Positions 12,848 through 17,772 of a DNA stretch of 64,000 nucleotides are shown in pieces (within the stretch, counting starts at the first letter, position 1; each line of letters starts with the position of its first letter). The notes beneath the pieces are model-generated. The model searched no databases. It saw only the letters and a program-made list of their open reading frames with translations, and was not told the DNA's origin. A program made the translations under genes and the position numbers. Source of the stretch: a virus. The stretch lies in IMG/VR virus record IMGVR_UViG_3300044695_006284, positions 1-64,000 of that record; one strand, written 5' to 3'.

Positions 12848-12891
12848 TTCTGGGGTTTTCCACAGATGCCCGTAACCCTGTGGATAACCCC
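12848..12891 (-). repeat. Intergenic element copy 9 with DnaA boxes
   Basis: TTCTGG, 17 bp, CGTAA, CCC. A perfect DnaA box TGTGGATAA at 12879-12887 and a one-mismatch inverted box TTTTCCACA at 12856-12864, 23 bp apart, the same geometry as copy 6. Confidence 0.7.
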
Positions 12892-12939
12892 GCTCTTTTG
12901 CGGGCCAGCTCGACATTGTCAAGCCGACACGCCGTTAGG

Positions 12940-13062
12940 CTAGTGTGACTCTTGCCACATCTCTCGCATCTCTGCCTTAAAGTCATGCCATACGATCCTC
13001 GCCATGTATAGGGCGGGTAGGGCAAGGGATAACTGCACTAGTGTAGTAAGTAGTCTATTCAT
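12940..13062 (-). CDS. Membrane microprotein
   Basis: 40 residues: one hydrophobic segment (LLTTLVQLSLALPALYMARI) then a charged tail. Its ATG overlaps the preceding TGA (ATGA). Probably a single-pass membrane peptide of unknown role. Confidence 0.5.
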   Translation of the reverse strand: MNRLLTTLVQLSLALPALYMARIVWHDFKAEMREMWQESH

Positions 13063-13226
13063 GCGGTCACCTTGATGTCCATTACATTAGCGGTAAACTT
13101 TTTAACCTTGCCTAATTCGCTATCGTTGAGCGATTGTATTACATGGTCAATAGCCTTAGCCTCATGCGCTACATTGTCAATAGAGATTAGTTTAGAGCCT
13201 TGCCAAATTGAGTAAGTGATAGTCAT
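13059..13226 (-). CDS. Hypothetical 55-residue protein
   Basis: Start placed at 13226 because GGGAG lies 8 nt upstream; an in-frame ATG at 13241 would begin inside that site. A small alpha/beta protein (YSIWQGSKLISIDNVAHEAK and on). No family recognised. Confidence 0.6.
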   Translation of the reverse strand: MTITYSIWQGSKLISIDNVAHEAKAIDHVIQSLNDSELGKVKKFTANVMDIKVTA

Positions 13227-13228
13227 TA

Positions 13229-13411
13229 TTAGTTCTCCCATGTTAGTTGGTATAGTTTTGCTAGTTCTTCATCATCTGAGTCATCAAATTCATCTAGTGG
13301 AGGTTGTTCCTCATCTACCTCATCGAGGTATGCGTATGCGTCTGCGACATCTGATTGGATAGTGTCCCACTTAGACACGCTGTTAGTTTCGTATGAGTAT
13401 GCGTATGACAT
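13229..13411 (-). CDS. Hypothetical acidic 60-residue protein
   Basis: A very acidic protein with Tyr-rich start MSYAYSYE and the stretch LDEVDEEQPPLDEFDDSDDE. A DNA-mimic or anti-host role is conceivable but unsupported. Coupled to its neighbours. Confidence 0.6.
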   Translation of the reverse strand: MSYAYSYETNSVSKWDTIQSDVADAYAYLDEVDEEQPPLDEFDDSDDEELAKLYQLTWEN

Positions 13412-13524
13412 TATTTATTCATCTCCTCTGCGATAGCCTTAGACTTAGTTAGTGCCTCTAGGGCTACTGATAGGGAGGCAAGGCGTTGAGCCTCTACCAT
13501 TTGCTTGTATTCATCTAGTGTCAT
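13411..13524 (-). CDS. 37-residue helical microprotein
   Basis: A single amphipathic helix (LDEYKQMVEAQRLASLSVAL and on). It shares one base with the next gene and has a GAAAGG-type site upstream. First gene after the promoter at 13556-13578. Confidence 0.5.
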   Translation of the reverse strand: MTLDEYKQMVEAQRLASLSVALEALTKSKAIAEEMNK

Positions 13525-13555
13525 TATTCTGACCTTTCGTTGTTGTTATGTTGTA

Positions 13556-13621
13556 AGTGTAGCATGGGGGTCTGACAAATTGGGGAGGTTAGCCTAGTGT
13601 GTCGGTGTGAGGTGTGTCACC
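13556..13621 (-). promoter_or_regulatory. TGTCAG-type promoter with near CRP-like operator
   Basis: TTGTCA (13573-13578), 11 bp, TACACT (13556-13561), extended TGC. TGTGA-N6-TCACC (13606-13621, one mismatch) is centred near -64.5 and overlaps the stop of the gene upstream. Confidence 0.6.
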
Positions 13622-13787
13622 TTCCTCGCTTAACTCGAATAGCCTCGGCTTGCGCTAACTGCTCAGGTGTAGCGTTGCGGAAAGCCTGTACGCTCTCCCT
13701 TATCCAAGGTGACTTAGCCATAGCCTTTTCGTGAGCGATAGCGTTGCGCTCTTGTTGTTCTTTTCTAATTCGTTCTAGTGTATTCAT
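13617..13787 (-). CDS. Hypothetical basic helical protein
   Basis: 56 residues from the ATG at 13787, preceded by GAAAGG; a longer frame would enter the promoter. Charged helices (TLERIRKEQQERNAIAHEK) end in a basic tail. It is the first minus-strand gene of the early block. Confidence 0.6.
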   Translation of the reverse strand: MNTLERIRKEQQERNAIAHEKAMAKSPWIRESVQAFRNATPEQLAQAEAIRVKRGR

Positions 13788-13822
13788 TAGATGATTACCT
13801 TTCGTTTTGTTGTTATACCTTA

Positions 13823-13898
13823 AGCATAGCATGGGGGACTGACAAATTGAGGCACATCTCGGGCGTGTCGCAAAAAAATCTTTGTGATGCTAATCACA
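13823..13898 (-). promoter_or_regulatory. TGTCAG-type promoter with perfect CRP-like operator
   Basis: TTGTCA (13840-13845), 11 bp, TATGCT (13823-13828), extended TGC. TGTGA-N6-TCACA (13883-13898) is centred near -74.5. It is the outermost promoter of the minus-strand block. Confidence 0.65.
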
Positions 13899-14013
13899 CT
13901 CACGCTCAAGCCCGAAAGAATAATGGGCGCACTATCCAAAATGTCCGTTTTGTCCAGGGTGTGTATCATACATGTAAAAAATATATTAACATTTTCTTAA
14001 ATCTGAAAAAGCA

Positions 14014-14043
14014 GTCGACTAGAATATAAAGCGGTGGTACAAT
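14014..14043 (+). promoter_or_regulatory. Forward promoter with GTCGAC -35 region, leaderless
   Basis: GTCGAC-TAGAA (14014-14024), TACAAT at 14038-14043 with extended TGG; the ATG at 14050 follows 6 nt later. The same GTCGAY-TAGAA string occurs at 20020-20030. Confidence 0.45.
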
Positions 14044-14049
14044 AGAGCT

Positions 14050-14160
14050 ATGACATGTTCCTTTTGTGATAAGTATGCATACACAAGTATGATCAATAAC
14101 CTTGGCGTAAAATATTATCTTTGCGAAACACATATAAAACAAAACAGCACAATCTCTTGA
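14050..14160 (+). CDS. 36-residue zinc-finger-like microprotein
   Basis: CSFC (3-6) and CETH (25-28) form a C-x2-C ... C-x2-H array fit for one zinc ion. It begins 6 nt after a -10 element without a ribosome binding site. Similar short C2-CH proteins are common in actinophages, without assigned function. Confidence 0.55.
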   Translation: MTCSFCDKYAYTSMINNLGVKYYLCETHIKQNSTIS

Positions 14161-14422
14161 CTTTGATAAAAACTAAATGCTACACTTAGTTTGCTTTGTG
14201 GGGGGCTTACCCTGAAACTCAATATGTACCAGATAACATCTGTGGATATATGTTCCAGGAATTGCTTTCTCTATCTTTCCAAAAAGAAAAAATTTGGGGG
14301 GTAGGGGGGCTTTCCTAAAATCTAATATCCCCAGATAAAATCTATAAAACAAGATAAAAAACATAAGACAAATAGGTGAATAGAGACTTTACATATTCAC
14401 TTAAAAAAACGGGGGTAGAACA

Positions 14423-14500
14423 GTGAAACTTCTTTGCCAAATAGCCATAATAACTGTCATTACTTTTATCCTTGGTATACTCATACAGATAATAGGCTAA
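14423..14500 (+). CDS. Putative 25-residue membrane peptide
   Basis: A GTG start with GGGGG about 6 nt upstream, followed by an almost wholly hydrophobic peptide (QIAIITVITFILGILIQIIG). It ends just before tRNA-Ile. Very short, so only tentative. Confidence 0.35.
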   Translation: MKLLCQIAIITVITFILGILIQIIG

Positions 14501-14505
14501 TATAA

Positions 14506-14580
14506 GGGCCTATAGCTTAATCTGGTTAAAGCAATTGTCTTATATGCAATCGACTTTGGGTTCAAATCCCAATAGGCCTA
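14506..14580 (+). tRNA. tRNA-Ile (anticodon UAU)
   Basis: A full cloverleaf: acceptor GGGCCTA / TAGGCCT, D arm GCTT...AAGC, anticodon stem ATTGT / GCAAT with loop CTTATAT (anticodon TAT), T arm TTGGG-TTCAAAT-CCCAA and discriminator A. CCA is not encoded. It reads AUA codons directly, which bacteria usually decode with a lysidine-modified CAU tRNA; AUA is abundant in the phage genes. Confidence 0.9.
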
Positions 14581-14584
14581 CTTG

Positions 14585-14598
14585 GTTTCACGTGAAAC
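14585..14598. promoter_or_regulatory. parS-like site (ParB recognition sequence)
   Basis: GTTTCACGTGAAAC is a perfect 14-bp palindrome identical to the core of the conserved bacterial parS site; the flanking bases match 15 of 16 positions of the full consensus. It lies 4 bp after tRNA-Ile. No parA or parB gene is present in the window, so it would recruit host ParB if functional (inference). Confidence 0.7.
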
Positions 14599-14617
14599 AT
14601 GTTGAACGTAATTGGAG

Positions 14618-14623
14618 TATAAT
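14618..14623 (+). promoter_or_regulatory. -10 element, leaderless start
   Basis: TATAAT lies 6 nt before the ATG at 14630. No good -35 or ribosome binding site; about 20 bp downstream of the parS-like palindrome, so bound ParB might affect it. Confidence 0.4.
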
Positions 14624-14629
14624 ACTTAT

Positions 14630-14785
14630 ATGTTAGCTTATGATGTTCCTCTTTCGGCCCTCCTTTTTATATTAGATGCTGGGATACCAGCTGAATATAT
14701 TGTTAATGAGCCTACTGAGGAAGAAATCCTGGCATATATACAAATGCTAAAGAATATTATAGAAAGCGAAGATGACGGTCTCTAA
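14630..14785 (+). CDS. Hypothetical 51-residue protein
   Basis: A small acidic helical protein (ALLFILDAGIPAEYIVNEPT then a charged helix). Apparently leaderless. It overlaps the sulfotransferase gene by 14 bp. Confidence 0.55.
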   Translation: MLAYDVPLSALLFILDAGIPAEYIVNEPTEEEILAYIQMLKNIIESEDDGL

Positions 14786-15500
14786 TTTTCGGCTCACTTC
14801 GCCTGATAAGAAATACAAAAAGTTCTATTTTCTACATATACCTAAAACTGGTGGTAGGTATCTAAATGAAATTGCAATTTATCCCATTTCTGGAGAATTA
14901 AAGGCTAGAAGAATTAATTGGCTTAATACTAAAGATCATGATGGATGGGTAAAAGAAATTGATGAGGATACCTATATTGTATCTATTTTAAGGGATCCAG
15001 TTAAGCTTATATGCAGCTTCTTTTTATTTTTTCATAGTCATGGTAATTTGCAAAAATTAAATTTAAATAGCCCTGCCACGCTAAAGCAGGTAAAACTCTT
15101 CTTCTTTGAATTTTTAAAAAGAGATGTATGGGTTCATAACATGCAATCTAAATTCTTAAAAACAAGCTGTGCAGATTTGCCCATAGAGGAATGTTTCAAC
15201 TATCCTGTTTTAGACAAAGATCTCCTACATGAAAGACTTAATAGCATTTCCTTTATATTTACTCAAGACTACTTAGAGTCAAATCCACTAGATGTAGCAA
15301 ATAGGATATTTGATGATATTGGAATCCACCCCTCAAAAATAAATATTACTAAAAATGATGAATTTAGGCAGCCATCTTCTAAAATTCTATACGATTCGTT
15401 ATCTCAGGATGAAATAGACTTGATCTCTTCATATTTTGAGTTTGACTATGAAATATATAACCTAGTAAGATCTCGTGAAATAAGCAATACTGATGTATAA
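14772..15500 (+). CDS. Sulfotransferase family protein
   Basis: 242 residues. FYFLHIPKTGGRYL (18-31) is the 5'-phosphosulfate (PAPS) binding loop, and ILRDPVKLICS (72-82) is the 3'-phosphate motif with Arg-Asp-Pro and Ser, as in the Sulfotransfer_2 family. Such enzymes move sulfate from PAPS to a sugar or protein hydroxyl; the acceptor here is unknown. It is followed at 15560 by a 2OG oxygenase, so the pair may modify surface sugars or virion proteins (inference). The gene is AT-rich like the later appendage genes. Confidence 0.8.
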   Translation: MTVSNFRLTSPDKKYKKFYFLHIPKTGGRYLNEIAIYPISGELKARRINWLNTKDHDGWVKEIDEDTYIVSILRDPVKLICSFFLFFHSHGNLQKLNLNSPATLKQVKLFFFEFLKRDVWVHNMQSKFLKTSCADLPIEECFNYPVLDKDLLHERLNSISFIFTQDYLESNPLDVANRIFDDIGIHPSKINITKNDEFRQPSSKILYDSLSQDEIDLISSYFEFDYEIYNLVRSREISNTDV

Positions 15501-15559
15501 TATAATGCGGTCTCTATTTTCGCCGCACTTCACTTTAATTGAGATTGGATGTATCCGTA

Positions 15560-16147
15560 ATGTTTTATAATGATGATAATGTTGTTGAGGTAAAGCCAAA
15601 AAGTGTATGGCTATATAAAAATTTTATTTCAAAAGAGCAATGCGATGCTATAGTTGAGAAATTAAACCAGTTGACTGAAAATGACTGGAAGGATGGTTGG
15701 GCAAGACATCAAGCTCACTTAATGTATGAAGGAAAGCCTTCTCAAGAACAGATAGACTGGTGGAACACTAAAGTTAGTCCACCTATACTTACTCCAGAAA
15801 TGAAATATATAAACGAAAAATTGAAGCCTCTGTTTAAGCCAGAGCTGCTATTCTTGCCAGACTATAAAGTTGTTAGACTTCTCCCAGGAGAAAAAATGCA
15901 CAGACATATGGATGATAGGCAGGGAGAAGAGGACCAAGAGGTTATTCAAGATTTTACAATTGATTGTGCTTACACTCTTTACTTAAGTGATTTTTCTGGT
16001 GGGCAAATTCATTACACCGATTTGCAATACAGCCATTTCCCAAAGCCTGGAGATTTAATTATTCATTCTGGTAAAACAGTACATGAAGTATTTAAAGTAA
16101 GAGATGGAATTAGATACACCGTTACTGGATGGCTTATAAAGAAATAA
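15560..16147 (+). CDS. 2OG-Fe(II) oxygenase (prolyl-hydroxylase-like)
   Basis: 195 residues from the ATG at 15560; a TTG at 15539 is possible. The double-stranded beta-helix core carries iron ligands H116-x-D118 (HRHMDD) and H175 (KTVHEV) and the 2-oxoglutarate-binding R185 (GIRYTVTGW). The family couples 2-oxoglutarate decarboxylation to hydroxylation. It is separated from the main oxygenase cluster by 10 kb and follows a sulfotransferase. A bidirectional terminator follows. Confidence 0.85.
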   Translation: MFYNDDNVVEVKPKSVWLYKNFISKEQCDAIVEKLNQLTENDWKDGWARHQAHLMYEGKPSQEQIDWWNTKVSPPILTPEMKYINEKLKPLFKPELLFLPDYKVVRLLPGEKMHRHMDDRQGEEDQEVIQDFTIDCAYTLYLSDFSGGQIHYTDLQYSHFPKPGDLIIHSGKTVHEVFKVRDGIRYTVTGWLIKK

Positions 16148-16179
16148 ATCCCACATAGAGGCGGATCCATGTGGGATTT
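16146..16179. terminator. Bidirectional terminator
   Basis: An 11-bp perfect stem (AAATCCCACAT / ATGTGGGATTT) with a 12-nt loop lies between convergent genes. T-rich tracts follow on both sides (TTTATTTCTTT on the minus strand). Confidence 0.75.
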
Positions 16180-16242
16180 ATGCATTTTCATGCATTAGGG
16201 AGCCTAAGCTCAACCTAATAATTTAATTATATCCAAGCAGTA

Positions 16243-16395
16243 TTACAAAGTCAATATCTTTTTTATTTTATTTTTTATTTTTTTTAATTTTTCTTCTATT
16301 TTTACTTCTATTAAAGCAGCCTCAGATTCATTTTTGTAATGATCAGTCTGAAAGTAAGGACTTTGCATCATCTTGGAAAAATGTCTTGGGCTCAT
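16243..16395 (-). CDS. Lys-rich 50-residue protein
   Basis: An N-terminal Met/His-rich part is followed by a Lys/Ile helix (EKLKKIKNKIKKILTL). No ribosome binding site is obvious. Last of the short minus-strand cluster; plausible but weakly supported. Confidence 0.45.
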   Translation of the reverse strand: MSPRHFSKMMQSPYFQTDHYKNESEAALIEVKIEEKLKKIKNKIKKILTL

Positions 16396-16403
16396 AGATA
16401 TAA

Positions 16404-16601
16404 TTATACATCATCATTTCCTCTAAATGAGGGGGGTGGACCTAGTAAAAATCCTTCTTCATGATACTTTACCATCTTAGATGTATCCTCATTGCCAGCA
16501 GTTGCTTTAGCAACTAAAGTCATCATGTCGTATATTCTGTGAAGCATTATGTAGTTGACCATAGGAAGATTGTCTTCAAGATTACTATTCTGATCTTGCA
16601 T
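16404..16601 (-). CDS. Hypothetical 65-residue phage protein
   Basis: The segment MVNYIMLHRIYDMMTLVA, a helix and then EGFLLGPPPSFR match a small hypothetical protein type that I recall from actinophages. Role unknown. It overlaps the gene upstream by 17 bp. Confidence 0.65.
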   Translation of the reverse strand: MQDQNSNLEDNLPMVNYIMLHRIYDMMTLVAKATAGNEDTSKMVKYHEEGFLLGPPPSFRGNDDV

Positions 16602-16782
16602 TTTTCATATCCTCTAGTACATCATCAATAGTAGTAAATCCGTCAATCTTACAACCTTCTAGGTATAGCCTAAATTGTCTTAAAACTTTTTCTGAAATCA
16701 TTTTAGTAGGCATGTGCACACAAGGTATATTGGTTGCAATTAAGTCTCTTAGATCTTCATTGAATTCATTGGATAACGGCAT
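16585..16782 (-). CDS. Hypothetical 65-residue protein
   Basis: Start at the ATG at 16782, preceded by an excellent GGTGGAGGAG site; the frame remains open upstream but without comparable signals. Mixed alpha/beta, no family recognised. Coupled to genes on both sides. Confidence 0.65.
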   Translation of the reverse strand: MPLSNEFNEDLRDLIATNIPCVHMPTKMISEKVLRQFRLYLEGCKIDGFTTIDDVLEDMKNARSE

Positions 16783-16921
16783 TTTTAATCTCCTCCACCA
16801 TTTTTGAGTATACTGCAGACCCAATATAGTTTTTATATTGGCACGATGTACAGTAAACAAATATCTCGTCCCTGCCGTCTTGATTAGAAAAGAGAAGACC
16901 TTGGTCTAATGGACAAACCAT
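16766..16921 (-). CDS. Small zinc-ribbon protein
   Basis: 51 residues from the ATG at 16921: MVCPLDQG then CTSCQYKN (C3 ... C24-x2-C27), a zinc-ribbon layout I recall from actinophage microproteins. The frame stays open upstream to about 16980, where AAAGGAG precedes an ATT codon, so an N-terminal extension from a rare start is possible. Confidence 0.6.
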   Translation of the reverse strand: MVCPLDQGLLFSNQDGRDEIFVYCTSCQYKNYIGSAVYSKMVEEIKNAVIQ

Positions 16922-16993
16922 CTCTGACACAAGGCCTTCTCTCGACAGAGCTAAATACTGAGATACTACTTGTATCTTAATATTAACTCCTTT

Positions 16994-17554
16994 CTAACTT
17001 TTAGATGGAAACTTGTCTAACCACTCTTTTGTTCGAGGTGTTAAACCTTTCCATGACGACCAATCTTGACCGCCATTGGTCATATAATACGTTATCTCTG
17101 CGTTGATTGCTGGATCGAATAACGAGTAGTTACTATCCAGTTTGAACTTTTCTTTACGATCATCACCTAGGTTACCCAACATGTTGATTTGAAAAATTCC
17201 ATAGGAACTGTCTCCAGTTTTCCTGTTGCCGTTATAAGCCATTGGGCGTCCATTAGACTCCTTTTTAGCTACAGCCCACGCCATTTTAAGGGCGCTACCC
17301 TCAAAGCCTACAGCCTTGAGAAGTTCAACCAATTCTGTATCTGTTAAAGATTCAGATGGTTTCCACACAGTATTGCTGAATTGCTCCAGCTTTTCCTTGT
17401 TAAGTTGTGCTTCGGTTTTAGTCTCTGGTTTTACAACCAAAGCAGAAGCTGATTGAATTATTTCTGGTTGACCAGTAAATAAAAATAATACAGCTACTGA
17501 TATTGCAACATAGTGATGCAAAACATCGCTAAGTTTTTCTTTTATATTCTCCAT
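16994..17554 (-). CDS. Membrane-anchored or exported lysozyme-like transglycosylase
   Basis: 186 residues from the ATG at 17554, chosen for GGAGG 8 nt upstream. Residues 14-38 form a signal peptide or signal anchor (YVAISVAVLFLFTG). The catalytic domain (about 75-180) shows the SLT/lysozyme signature: E99 in AVAKKESNG, then SSYGIFQIN (117-124) and FDPAINAEITYYM. It should cleave peptidoglycan glycan strands outside the membrane. The N-terminal segment suggests SAR-endolysin-like export without a holin, or a host-wall-remodelling role. It is isolated from the main structural genes. Confidence 0.82.
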   Translation of the reverse strand: MENIKEKLSDVLHHYVAISVAVLFLFTGQPEIIQSASALVVKPETKTEAQLNKEKLEQFSNTVWKPSESLTDTELVELLKAVGFEGSALKMAWAVAKKESNGRPMAYNGNRKTGDSSYGIFQINMLGNLGDDRKEKFKLDSNYSLFDPAINAEITYYMTNGGQDWSSWKGLTPRTKEWLDKFPSKS

Positions 17555-17714
17555 AGGCATTTCCTCCAATAGAGATAACGAACTATAAGAATACCATTAA
17601 AAACTCTAATATGTCAACTTGCATTTGCCTCTATATCTGTTTTAGTTAACTAATAAAAATAGATTAACTGCTTGATTTTATTGATCACCCTTCACTTTCT
17701 TAAAAAAGTTTGGT

Positions 17715-17720
17715 AGAATA
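17715..17720 (+). promoter_or_regulatory. Extended -10 upstream of nrdJ
   Basis: TTTGG-TAGAAT, about 50 bp before the nrdJ start. The -35 is not clear. The gap 17555-17772 shows nothing else. Confidence 0.4.
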
Positions 17721-17772
17721 AGACTCTACTTAAATTAAATTAAACCGCTAGGCGGAGAAACAGGTTATATAA

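Noticed and set aside
12825-13025. Minus-strand frame across the intergenic element at 12848-12891
   Set aside because: It would be encoded by the operator and DnaA-box element; the better supported gene is the membrane peptide at 12940-13062.
14173-14364. Minus-strand 63-codon frame starting FFILFYRFYLG
   Set aside because: No ribosome binding site, low-complexity AT/G-run DNA and no neighbours on that strand; not supported as a gene.
14506-14600. Integration att site at tRNA-Ile
   Set aside because: No integrase gene or second copy of the tRNA end is visible in the window, so an attachment site cannot be supported.
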